Shown here: positions 31,618 through 41,900 of the stretch, one piece after another
Layout: the number at the start of each line of letters is the position of its first letter
How positions within the stretch are numbered: position 1 is the first letter of the stretch
Source: Clostridia bacterium
Lineage (GTDB): Bacteria; Bacillota; Clostridia; Christensenellales; UBA1242
Assembly (NCBI GenBank): GCA_017936585.1
Contig: JAGBFI010000032.1
Coordinates: 1 to 47,451, forward strand
Direction of reading: 5' to 3'
Length of the DNA stretch: 47,451 bases
Program-made: the position numbers and the translations under genes
The notes under the pieces: model-generated
The model's database searches: none
What the model was told of the DNA's origin: nothing
What the model saw: the letters and a program-made list of their open reading frames with translations, nothing else

Positions 31618-32928
31618 GTGGAAGAAGAAAAAAAGAAGTCTTCGGAAAAAAAAGTGGCAGCGGAAAAAGCTGTGGACAAAGAACAAAAAATTAAAAAGCC
31701 TGCAGCCGCAAAGACACCTGAAAAAGAAATCACGAAGAAAGAATCAAAGGCCCCAACGAAAAAGGTGACCAAAACCGCAACGAAGGAAACGTCCAAGAAG
31801 CCTACGGCAAAAAAGGCCTCTTCAAAAACCGAAAAAGTGAAAGTGGTTGAAACAAAAGAAGTCTCACCGAAAAACGAAACAAAAAATGAGGCAAAGCCTT
31901 CTGAGAAATCAGCAAAAGTTCCCACAAAACCAGTGGCGGAAACTGATGAAAAGCCTAAAAAAGCAACAAAAAATGCGGGAAAACCAAAAAAAGTTGCAAA
32001 AAAGAAGGGCAAAACTGAAAATCAAGTTGAAATTAAAGAAGAAAATCCACGAAACGTCAAAGTTTTGGGATATCACAATTTGGAACTTAACACTTACATC
32101 TATGACAACCTCCCATTGACAGCAAAAGGCGTTGTGCTGATTGTTCATGGAATGCAAGAGCACTGCATGAGATATCAACACTTCGCAGAGTTTTTGAATG
32201 CAAACGGATATATTGTTGTTGCCAGTGACCTACGTGGACATGGACACACTGCCGAAAGCAAAGAAAGACTGGGATATGGCGAAAAAGACATCTTCACCGA
32301 GACCCTGAAAGACCAACTCAGCATCATCGAATCCATACATGTGACTTATGACCTTCCAATTTATTTGTTTGGACATTCCTACGGCTCAATGCTTGCACAA
32401 AATCTCATTCAAATGACTCCATTCGTTGAAAAAGCAGTCATCTGTGGAACAACAAACGGCAGCAGCCCCCTCTTCCATTTGGGCAGCATGGTGATTTCGC
32501 TTATGTCTCCTTTCAAAAAGAAAGACAAGCGCGGCGGGCTTGTTGAAGCAATGTGCATAAAGTCTTATGGCAAGAAGTTTGAACGCGGCAACTGGCTCTC
32601 AAGAGACGAAAAAGTGTTTGATGAATATCAAAAAGACGAATATTGCGGAGGTTCATTTCCATTCAGTTTCTATCGCAGCATGATCAAAAATATGACAAAA
32701 ACAAATAATGGAATGGGAAAAATTGGCAACAAAAAACTTTTCCTTATTGCAGGTGATAAAGACCCCGTCGGCGAAAATGGAAAACAGGTGAAAAAACTTC
32801 ATAAGATTTATTTGAAAAACAATATTGATGCAAAAATCAAAATCTACAACGGCGCACGACACGAACTTTTAAACGAAATCAACAAAGAAGAAGTCTATCA
32901 AGATGTGCTTGACTTCTTCAATAATTAA
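31618..32928 (+). CDS. Monoacylglycerol-lipase-like alpha/beta hydrolase with long Lys/Ala-rich N-terminus
   Basis: 436 aa from GTG 31618, five bases after AAGGAGG and ten bases after the glpK stop; a longer in-frame start at 31567 lies inside glpK and lacks a site. Residues 1-140 are disordered Lys/Glu/Ala/Thr repeats. The rest is a Hydrolase_4/monoglyceride-lipase fold: oxyanion segment VLIVHGMQEH, nucleophile Ser254 in GHSYG, Asp382 in GDKDPVG, His415 in GARHEL. Cytoplasmic (no signal peptide). Cutting monoacylglycerols would supply glycerol for the kinase encoded just upstream. A general esterase is the alternative. Confidence 0.85.
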   Translation: MEEEKKKSSEKKVAAEKAVDKEQKIKKPAAAKTPEKEITKKESKAPTKKVTKTATKETSKKPTAKKASSKTEKVKVVETKEVSPKNETKNEAKPSEKSAKVPTKPVAETDEKPKKATKNAGKPKKVAKKKGKTENQVEIKEENPRNVKVLGYHNLELNTYIYDNLPLTAKGVVLIVHGMQEHCMRYQHFAEFLNANGYIVVASDLRGHGHTAESKERLGYGEKDIFTETLKDQLSIIESIHVTYDLPIYLFGHSYGSMLAQNLIQMTPFVEKAVICGTTNGSSPLFHLGSMVISLMSPFKKKDKRGGLVEAMCIKSYGKKFERGNWLSRDEKVFDEYQKDEYCGGSFPFSFYRSMIKNMTKTNNGMGKIGNKKLFLIAGDKDPVGENGKQVKKLHKIYLKNNIDAKIKIYNGARHELLNEINKEEVYQDVLDFFNN

Positions 32929-32946
32929 AATTTGGAGGTGTATTTT

Positions 32947-33651
32947 ATGATTGGAACAATTTTATTTGGAGCTTTCAGCATGGTTTTCTGCATTTTGTTC
33001 TGCATTTTCAGAGCAAAAAAGGCAAATGTGCTTTCGCTGGCTCTTAAAACAATTTCTTCTGTTTGTTTCATTTTGTGTGGCATCTTTGCCATCAAAACAA
33101 TGGGCTCAAACAATGTGAACCTGCTTATCATTGCAGGGCTTGTGCTTGGGCTTATCGGAGACATCATTCTTGACCTTAAGATTATGTATCCAGATCAAGG
33201 CAACCAATATTTCATCGTTGGAACATCATCTTTTGCAATTGGTCACGTTTTCTATTTCTTGGCAGTGCTGTTCTATAACACAGCCGTTGTGCCAGCAATC
33301 ATGCCATGGAACATTTTGATTTGTATTGGGGTTGCCATTGTGCTGACTTTGGGAATTATGCTCCCATCAAAAAAACTTGGACTCAACTTTGGAAAAATGA
33401 TTTACATCGTTGCTCTTTACAGCTTCATTTTGACTTTCATGATGGCATATGCAATTTCAATTGCAATCTTCAATCCAATTTTCTGGATTTTTGCAGTAGG
33501 AATGATTGTGTTCTTCCTTTCAGACCTTGTGCTGTCTTTGCAATATTTTGGAGGCAACACATCAAAGTCTCTGATTTATGTAAACCACATTCTGTATTAC
33601 GCAGCGCAAATTTTGATCGCAATTTCAGTTTTGTTTATCACAATCGCATAA
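32947..33651 (+). CDS. YhhN/TMEM86-family membrane protein (lysoplasmalogenase-like)
   Basis: 234 aa from ATG 32947, seven bases after GGAGGT; a codon at 32932 would precede the site. Eight transmembrane helices. Family features: GLIGDIILDL, SFAIGHVFYF, VGMIVFFLSDLVLSLQYF and NHILYYAAQILIA. TMEM86 and bacterial YhhN proteins hydrolyse the vinyl-ether bond of lysoplasmalogens, giving an aldehyde and a glycerophospho-base. Third gene of the glpK operon, so it fits glycerolipid or plasmalogen turnover; many anaerobic Clostridia make plasmalogens. Confidence 0.87.
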   Translation: MIGTILFGAFSMVFCILFCIFRAKKANVLSLALKTISSVCFILCGIFAIKTMGSNNVNLLIIAGLVLGLIGDIILDLKIMYPDQGNQYFIVGTSSFAIGHVFYFLAVLFYNTAVVPAIMPWNILICIGVAIVLTLGIMLPSKKLGLNFGKMIYIVALYSFILTFMMAYAISIAIFNPIFWIFAVGMIVFFLSDLVLSLQYFGGNTSKSLIYVNHILYYAAQILIAISVLFITIA

Positions 33652-33740
33652 AATAAGCAAAATTTTTTGAAAATCAATTTCCTTGCAAATAAATCAAAAA
33701 AAGTTTATTCATAATCAAAAAATTGAAAATTAAAACAAGA

Positions 33741-33773
33741 AAAAAAATCTGAGAATCGCCGCTCAGATTTTTT
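33741..33773 (+). terminator. Bidirectional terminator
   Basis: AAAAAATCTGAG/CTCAGATTTTTT with an 8-nt loop, between the convergent YhhN-type gene and tmk. Confidence 0.85.
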
Positions 33774-33778
33774 GTCAT

Positions 33779-34432
33779 TTATTTTGTGCCGTTTTGGCAG
33801 TTTTGGTATCTTTTTTTAAATTCGAATTTGACGATTTCAAAAATTTCATCCTGAGTTTTCGTTGCGTCCACAACAAAAATACGCCGAGGATTATCTTTTG
33901 CAAGCTGCAAATATCCCGCCCTTACCTTGTCGTGATATTCTTTTCCTTTTTGTTCAATTCGGTCAAGATTTTTGAGTCTTTCATCCGCCGACTTTCTTTG
34001 AAAACCTTCCTCATAGGATAGGTCAAGCAAAACTGTCAAATCCGGCTGAGCATCATCCCCTATCGCAAAATTTGTGATTGTTTGCAAATCCTGCAAGTTG
34101 AGATTGCCAGCATAGCCTTGATATGTGTAAGAGCTGTCAAAATATCTGTCCAAAACAACAATTTTGCCCTCATTCAGCGCTGGGATAATAACTTCTTCAA
34201 TCAGCTTGCAGCGACTGGCTGAAAACAACAAAAATTCCGTTTTTGATGACAACGCCGCTTTGTCGTGAAGCAAAATGTTTCTGATTTTTTCACCAACCTC
34301 AGTTCCGCCCGGCTCACGCGTTATCAAAAAATCAAATCCCTCTTCCTCCAAAAAAATTGCAAATTTTTTAAGTTGTGTGCTTTTGCCACAGCCTTCGCCG
34401 CCCTCAAAACTTATTAAAAATCCTTTTTTCAT
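33779..34432 (-). CDS. tmk: Thymidylate kinase
   Basis: 217 aa. P-loop EGGEGCGKST (10-19), the DR motif in VLDRYFDSSYTYQG (about 95-108) and an Arg-rich lid region (FQRKSADERLKNLDRIE). Phosphorylates dTMP to dTDP with ATP. Standard length for bacterial tmk. Stands alone here, ending a few bases after a bidirectional terminator shared with the preceding operon. Confidence 0.95.
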   Translation of the reverse strand: MKKGFLISFEGGEGCGKSTQLKKFAIFLEEEGFDFLITREPGGTEVGEKIRNILLHDKAALSSKTEFLLFSASRCKLIEEVIIPALNEGKIVVLDRYFDSSYTYQGYAGNLNLQDLQTITNFAIGDDAQPDLTVLLDLSYEEGFQRKSADERLKNLDRIEQKGKEYHDKVRAGYLQLAKDNPRRIFVVDATKTQDEIFEIVKFEFKKRYQNCQNGTK

Positions 34433-34529
34433 TTGAATTTCTCCACTTTTTTGTTTTGTTTCAATTTTGATTTTTTTTGCTATCTTTTAGACATCTTTTT
34501 TTTTGAGGAATGAAATCAACTCAGCAAAA

Positions 34530-34557
34530 AAGGGTCTGTGACCCTTCTTGTTTTTTT
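34530..34557 (-). terminator. Terminator of the dehydrogenase gene
   Basis: AAGGGTC/GACCCTT stem with a 3-nt loop, followed by six T on the minus strand, just after the stop codon at 34559. Confidence 0.8.
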
Positions 34558-34558
34558 C

Positions 34559-35722
34559 TTAGCACTTGCAGCCTTTTTTCTTGTCGTCATGCTCATGCCC
34601 GCAGCAGCAATCATCATCGCAGCCACATCCACATTCATCCTCTTCACAATAGAGATATTTTTCCAAACTTTCTTGTTTATAGAAGTTTTCAGGCATAAAC
34701 TCTGTTGTGAAATATCCTGGAGGCGCCATCAAAAGTTCTGGCAAACGATTTACAACACTTGCACAAGTGAGTTCAACTGTTGCAGGACGTTCGATGACAA
34801 CTCTTGTGTTTGGCTCACCTTCGATTGTCCAATCGTTGCAGTCAAATTCTGTGCTGTCATAAACCTTGCCAATGCATTCCGTTTCCAAAACAATTCCTTC
34901 TTTTGTGCTTGTTGTCACAACTGCGCTCATTCCAGTGCATGCGCCCTTTGGAATTGTCATGTCAAGAGTTCTGCTCTTCATTGCCTTCTTTGCAATTTGA
35001 GGCACACATTCTTGTGTTTGACTTTTCACTGTCAAGCCAAGCTTTGAGCAAAGCCAACCGTTCACATTCCACATATAACTTGGAGCATATTTGCCGGAAT
35101 TGATGACTTTCTTGCGTTCTGCATCGCTGATTCTGTCAGCTGCAGCAACTTCTTTGTCGAACTCTTCAACAGAAAGTCCTGCGCCATGTGCTTTTGCAAG
35201 TGCAATGCCATAGTCCTCAACGTTATAACTGCTCTTGCCTTTGATTTTTGTGATTTTGTGAGTTGCACCTGCCAAAACGCTGATGAGATTTCCCCAGAAC
35301 ACGTCTTGATAGCCGCTTCCGCAAATTGTACAGCAGTTTTGAATTGCAAGTTCATCAATTTTCTTGAAAAGTTTTGGATTGCTGTTTTGTGGAAAGAAAG
35401 CCTCTTCACAAGTTGTGATTGCATTCACCCCACATTTTGCGCAAGTGAGAAGTGCATCGCCAACATCAGCAAGCAAACTCATTGTTGTAACAATGACAGC
35501 GTCAACATCGTTTTCCATCAAAAACTTTTCGAAGTTTTCAGCCGATTGAACCTTCACCTTATATTTTTTATTGTCCCCAATAATTTCTCCAATGTCTTTG
35601 CCAATCACATCCTCTGCGATGTCAAAAGCTCCAACAATTTTTGCACCTTTTTCGAAAACATAGCGCATTGTGTATACGGACATCTTGCCGCATCCATATT
35701 GAACAACTTTGATTTTTTCCAT
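34559..35722 (-). CDS. 2,4-diaminopentanoate dehydrogenase-like NAD(P) enzyme with Cys/His-rich tail
   Basis: 387 aa, AGGAGG site. N-terminal Rossmann fold (VVQYGCGKMSVYTMRYV; AFDIAEDVIGKDIGEIIG) of the dihydrodipicolinate-reductase-like type, and a catalytic domain like the 2,4-diaminopentanoate dehydrogenase (ornithine fermentation) group (CGSGYQDVFWGNL; YGIALAKAHGAGLS). The last ~30 residues are an unusual metal-binding tail, EEDECGCGCDDDCCCGHEHDD followed by KKKGCKC: eight Cys and two His. Other ornithine-fermentation genes are not in the window, so the substrate is uncertain; another amine dehydrogenase of this family is possible. Confidence 0.75.
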   Translation of the reverse strand: MEKIKVVQYGCGKMSVYTMRYVFEKGAKIVGAFDIAEDVIGKDIGEIIGDNKKYKVKVQSAENFEKFLMENDVDAVIVTTMSLLADVGDALLTCAKCGVNAITTCEEAFFPQNSNPKLFKKIDELAIQNCCTICGSGYQDVFWGNLISVLAGATHKITKIKGKSSYNVEDYGIALAKAHGAGLSVEEFDKEVAAADRISDAERKKVINSGKYAPSYMWNVNGWLCSKLGLTVKSQTQECVPQIAKKAMKSRTLDMTIPKGACTGMSAVVTTSTKEGIVLETECIGKVYDSTEFDCNDWTIEGEPNTRVVIERPATVELTCASVVNRLPELLMAPPGYFTTEFMPENFYKQESLEKYLYCEEDECGCGCDDDCCCGHEHDDKKKGCKC

Positions 35723-35877
35723 TCTTTGCTCCTCCTAATTCACATTGTAATATATTTTTTCAAAAAATCAAAATTAAATAACCACGAAGTAAAAATTTTT
35801 TATTTTCGTCACATTTTTTAACAAAATACACATCAAAATCCACTTTATGTCAAAGACGATTTTTATCAAGCACAAAA

Positions 35878-35903
35878 AAAGAGGTTGAATTTTCAACCTC
35901 TTT
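35878..35903 (-). terminator. Terminator of the giant surface protein gene
   Basis: Perfect 12-bp inverted repeat (AAAGAGGTTGAA/TTCAACCTCTTT) with a 2-nt loop and a T run on the minus strand, 20 bases after the stop. Confidence 0.88.
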
Positions 35904-35923
35904 CTTTGTTTTTGCCGAACAAC

Positions 35924-38900
35924 TTATTGCTTGCTCATATATTTCATCTTCTTGTTGTTTTTCTTCTTAACGATGATGATTATTATGATGATAATCAAGA
36001 TGAGAAGTACAACCACAATGATGATTATGATGATAAGCATCATGTTGCTTTCTGGTTCTTCCCAAACAGCATAGAGAACAAGTTTGCCGTCTTCGTTGAG
36101 AACAGACAAGTCAAGTGTGATTTCGGCGCCGTCATAGTATGCAACGTCTCCATCAGCCGTGAGTGCCCATCCCAAGAATGTTCTGTTGTCATATGTGAAT
36201 GTATTGTATCTCAATGTGTAGGTTGCTCCAAAGAATTCGAATTCTTCAATAACTTCGCTTGAGCCATTGTTTGGATCGAATACGATTGTCACAACGCCTG
36301 GAGCAGCCATCGCTCTGAATGTGAAGTTTTCTGCAAATGCCTTGAAGTTGAAGCCGTTTTCATCTGTTGAGTTTTCATATGCTTCTTGGCTGTCATTCAA
36401 GAACCATCCAGAGAATTGATATGCGTCTTCCAATGTCACGCTGAGAAGGAGATGCTTGCTGTATTTTGTTCTGTATGTGTAAACTCTGTGTTCAGCGTCA
36501 GAAGAAATCAATTCAATGTTTGTTTGATCTGTGTATCCAAGTACATTCACTGCTGTGATTCCGTTTGAAAGTGTGATTGTGAACTCTACAGTGTTGAGTC
36601 TGTAGTAAAGTTCAACAACTGTGCTTCCGTCACCAGCAACAACATAGGTCTTGTTATTGTTGCCGTTGTGGCTGTATGTGTAGCCAGTTTCAACTCTCAC
36701 AAGTGTTGACAAATCGATTTCAGATTCTGTCAAGCCTTCGCTTGTTGTGGTGTATTCTGCCTTTTCAACATACTTGCCATCTGCGATGTCTTCGAAGTAG
36801 TGCTTGATTGTGTATGCTGTCATCACAGGTTCTGTTTCAAGAACAATCTCGTATGCGTTTGTGCTCTTGATTTCAAATGAGTATTCAGGTGATGTGATAA
36901 CCATTGTTTCATCATCTGCTGTTCCCCATGTGATTGTCCAAGATTTAAATCCATATCCAGCTTTGATTGTTGCTGCAAGATTTACAGTTGCACCGAATTG
37001 ATATTCGCCAGCACCTGTCACGCTTGAAACGTGCTTGCTTTCGTATTCAACCTTAACCATCACTGTTGTGAGTTTGTAGTAGATATAGATTTCAGTTGAA
37101 CCGTCACCTGCAATTTGAACGAGTCCGTCTTCGTCAACCTCTTTGCCGTTCATAAATGCTGTGTAGCGAGAGTATTCAAGTCCGTAGAAGTCGTCTGCAA
37201 CATAGTCAGAGCCAAGAACATCTGCAATGCGGTCCACATAATCTTTCTTGATTTCTGTGAGAGCTTTGTGTGTTGTTCCAACCAATGTCTTAGAAACAAT
37301 TTCTTTGAATGTTGTGCTGCTGCCGTCTGCTGAAACTTCTTCTTTGTAATACTTCACAACATATGGTGTGTCTGTGTTTGCCTTGAGTGAAATTTCAATC
37401 TCGAGACTGTCAGCACCCATTGTGTATTCAAGGGTTGTGCCTGCTGTTGAAATTGATTGTCCGTTTACAACAAATCCGTCGAACACAAATCCGTCTGCCA
37501 TTTCAAATGTGACTTTGAATCTTTGTCCATATGCCACTGCATATTGCATGTTTGTTGTAGGTTGGATTTCTTTTCCTTCAGCAACAACCTTCAACGTGTC
37601 AGTCTTGATACCTTGCATGTTGTTGTCAAGTTTGATGAGTGTCACGTTCTTCACAACTCTGTCATAGTAGATGTAAACAACTGTTGATTCATCACCCTTG
37701 ATGTAGATTTGTTCACCTGTTTCTTCTGTTTCAGGGATGTTTGTGTTGACACATTCAAATCCTGTCACAAGAAGTTCTCCAAAGTCAACATCTTCACGAG
37801 ACACGCGTTTGCCTGTTTCGCCATACTTTTCAACTGCTGGATAATTTGGATCTTCAACATATCCATCGCGAGCTTCATTTTGGAACATGTAAACAACCGT
37901 ATACTTCACGTTAGGGTCAGCGGCTGGCTCTGCTTTCACAGAAACGTTTTCTGCTGGCATTGTGAATGTGAGTGTGAACACTTTGTATCCGTCGCTGTTT
38001 GTTGTCTTTGCAACATTGAGGTCAAGAGTCAATGTGTCGCCATCATCATTCTTCAATGTGAAGCTTGTTGTTTCAAGCAAGTAACCCTTGTTGAGTGTGT
38101 ATTCAAGAGAAACTGCTTGCCCATAAAGCACATCTTCATTTTCTGGAAGTGTAACAAATGCGTTTGAAACGTCAACATTTTCAATTGTGATGCTGAAGTG
38201 ATCTCTTGTGTACTTAACCTTCACAACTGTTGAGCCATCTCCGGCAATCTTGTCAGTTCCGTCAACAGTTTCGAATGTTGCATAAGTGAATCCTTCAACG
38301 CTCATTGCTTTTTCAACTTCTGCTTGAAGCATTGCGTCTGTGATGTCAGCTGCTGTTGTTCCAACCACATCTGCAATCACTTTGTCTGCTGTTGCTGCAT
38401 AACCAAGATCAAGTTGTTGCATATAAACTTCGATTCTGTAAGGTGTGTCCGTCTTAGGGGCTGCAAGCAAGTTGATTGCAACTTCACCTGCAAGCATCTT
38501 CACACTTACGCCGTCAGCTTCAAGAGCATAGCCCTCTGCACTGTTTTCTGTGTCGATTGCAAATCTTCCATTTTCATAACCAGCTGCCAAGGTGAATCCA
38601 AGAGTTACCTTTGCTTGGTACTTAACTGTGTATCTGATGTATGAGCCTGTTTCTGAGTCGAATGCATATGTGCCTGCTTCGCCAGATTCAAGAACAACTG
38701 TTGCATGAACTGCTTTGTTAAGTGTGAGATTGTAAGAATTTCTTGAGTAGTAAACTCTGATGATTGCAGCTGTTTCACGAGTTACAAGTTGAGAGTCTCC
38801 CTCGTTGATATTCTTGTCAACGTTGTAAGTGAATCCTTCAATTTGTGCCCTTTCATCTCTTACAAGCATGTTGTTGTATGCGATTGCACTTGTGATTGTG

Positions 38901-41900
38901 CTTCCAACGTCATATGTGTAGTCTTCGATGTCAACATAGTTTGATTTGTCTGTTTCATCGTAGCCACCTGTGAGTTTTTCAAGCATAATTCTGATTGTGA
39001 TGCTTGCTTCACTGTCAAACCATCTTGCGTAAATGTCGATTGTGTCTCCATCCTCTGTTGTCAAGTTTGAAAGTGTAAGTTTTGTGCTTTCATCAGTTGC
39101 ATGGAATTTAGATTCTCCTGCACCATTTACATATGTCCAACCACCAAAGTCATAAGATTCTTTGATTGCCCATTCCAAATCATTGAGTGATGGGAGTGTA
39201 ACTTGGCTGCCATATGCCACATTTTCAATTCTGTGTGTTTGAGCACCATCAACACTGTCATAGTGCATCACGATTGTGTATGTGATTGGTGTCCAAACAA
39301 CATAGATTGTTGCTTCTGTGTCAGTTGCACTCTTTCCTGCAAGGTTGTAAGCATAATACTTGCTGTCAGCTGTGCTGAAGTAAATTCCGCTTTCTGTGAT
39401 TGCATCAACGCTTTCAACAGTCTTGAGAGTTGAGGTGTCTACGCTTGTTGACCAAGCAGTTGCTGTGTAACCAGCTCTTGTGAGGCCTTCAAGTCCTGCG
39501 ATTTCTTCAATCTCACCATAAACAGTGTCGATGTCTGAAAGTGTACCTTCGCCGCCATTGTAGTTATACTTGATTGTGTAAGCATTTGCTTCCCAAACTG
39601 CGTACAATTCTTTGTCTGCATCCCATGGATATCCTTCATAAGTTGCTGCCAAATCGTATTGAGCTTCTGTTGCGTTTGCTTCATCTGCCCATCCAAGCAA
39701 TGTGTGTCCTTCAACTGAGAATGTTCCGTTGAATGCGAATGTGTCAAAGTATGATACAGCTTGTGTTGTCTTTGTTGTTAAATCTTCATCAAAATTCTTG
39801 AAGTATGTGATTGTGAATGTCTTAACTTCAACATCAACGTTCACTGCAATCGCCTTGCATGGCATTGTGTATGTGATTGTGTTGCCATCTTCAAGTTCTG
39901 TGTATTCTTGCTTCAAGCCTTCGCCTGTGATTGTCACTTTGTTGAGTTTGTATCCTTCTGCAATTGCAATTGTGAATGTCATGCTTGATGTGTATTCAAC
40001 TTGTTGTGTTCCACCATGTGTTGCGGTGAACATGTTGTTTTCAGCTTCTGAAGAGTTGTAAGCAACCTCGATTGAATCAATTCCAACTGGGTTTTCTTCT
40101 TCATCCACTGTCCAATCGATTGTCAAGCCAAATGTTGCAAGGTCATATTCAACATTGATTTCTGTGTCACCTGTTGGAGCAATCACAAGGTCGTCTCCAG
40201 ACTCTCTGATGCGTCCGAATGTGAAACCTGCTTTTTCAACTCCATAAGCTGTCAAATCAAGTGTTTCAAATGTTGCTTTCACTGTTGCTTCTTCGATTGT
40301 GCTGTTTGTAATTCCGACAAGTTCTTCACTGCCAACTGCGATGTATGTTCTTGTTGCCAAGTCATAGATGAAGTAGTTAACTGTGTAAGCTGTGTCAGTG
40401 TTTTCTTCCCAAATTGCTATTGCTGTCAAGTCTTCCGCCACACTATATTCAAATGGAGTACCGTTTTCAAATGTCTTGGTTTCTCCACCAATCACAATTT
40501 CCCAATGTACAAAGTGGAATCCTGTTTGCTTGAATGGATTGGCGTCAAGTTTCACAGTTGTTGTATATTGGATGCTTTGTGTGTGAGTGTCGTAACCAGC
40601 TTCAGTTGTTCCTCCGTTTCCATTGAAAGTGATTGTGTAATACTTAGGACTTGCAGTTGCTGTCACAACAAGGTCAGCTGTTGTCATTACAAACTTGCCA
40701 TCTGTGAATGTCACGTCTGTTGCTGCATAGTTTGCATTTTCATAGCCGGTTTCAAATGTTGAAGTGATTTGAATTTCAACGCCATGAAGTACTGTTGCTG
40801 TGAGAACGTTAGTTTCAGGGTTGAAGTTTACGTCTTTGATTGCATCAGCTTTGAGTGTCTTGCCTTCTTCAGCCACTCCTTCAATTGAAATTGAGTTGAA
40901 AGCTTTTTCATCTGCGTTGATTGTGAGTGTGTATGCCTTTCTTGTGTAGTAAGCAACAAGTGTCAACGATCCTTCAGCTGGAACATTTCCGCTGAGAACG
41001 TTGTTTTCGTTGTTTGTGTCAAACTCGAATCCTGTCTTATCTTTGATTGCAATTTCAACAAATTCATTTGTCTCACCTGTTGTTGAAACATACATAGATA
41101 CGTCTTCTTCATATGTTCCATAAACAGTTTCAAAGTAATATCTGAATTCATATGTTTGCTTTGTTGCTTGCCATACTGCATACAATGTCTTGCCTGCAAG
41201 GTCTGTGTATGCATCGTATGCTTTGTCAGCATAAACGCCTTCTTCAACCATGAATGTTGAAACTGCGTATCGTTCATCAACTTCGCCTCTTGCCGCTTCT
41301 TCAGCTCCAATTGCCCATCCAAGGAAGTTGTATCCTGTTCTGATCCAGTTAAACTTCTCGCCTGCGATGTATCTGATTGAGTAAGCTTCGTTATATGTCA
41401 CTTGCTCTGTCACTTCTTCAGTGCCATCACCTGCGTTCTTGTTGTATGTGATGTCGTATACTTTTGCGTTTGTCACTGGAGTGATTGTGATGTAGTATGC
41501 TGGCATTCCGCTTACTTCATATCTTCCGGTTTCTTCGTTAAGAGCAAAGCCCATAACCTTTTCGCCGTTGAAGTAGAATCCGTCATAAACACCATCGTTA
41601 CCCCATGTGAGTGTCCATGATGTTTCTCCGTCGACAAGTGCTTTTGAACCTTCACCCATTGTTGCTGTTGCTGTGAAGCCTGTGTATTCGTAGCCGTCTT
41701 GCATGTTGAGAACAACATCATAGATTGTTTCAAAGTAGATGTTATATCCTGTGCTTGTTGCTCCAGAAATTGTGTTGTTGTAGATTTCATATGGTTCGAA
41801 AGATTGAACTCCAACGGTTCCGGCTGTGTTCAATGTCAAGCCATAGTGTTGTCTTGTGTAGTTCAAGTAGATTGTTGTGTAATCTTCTGCTTCTTCTGCA

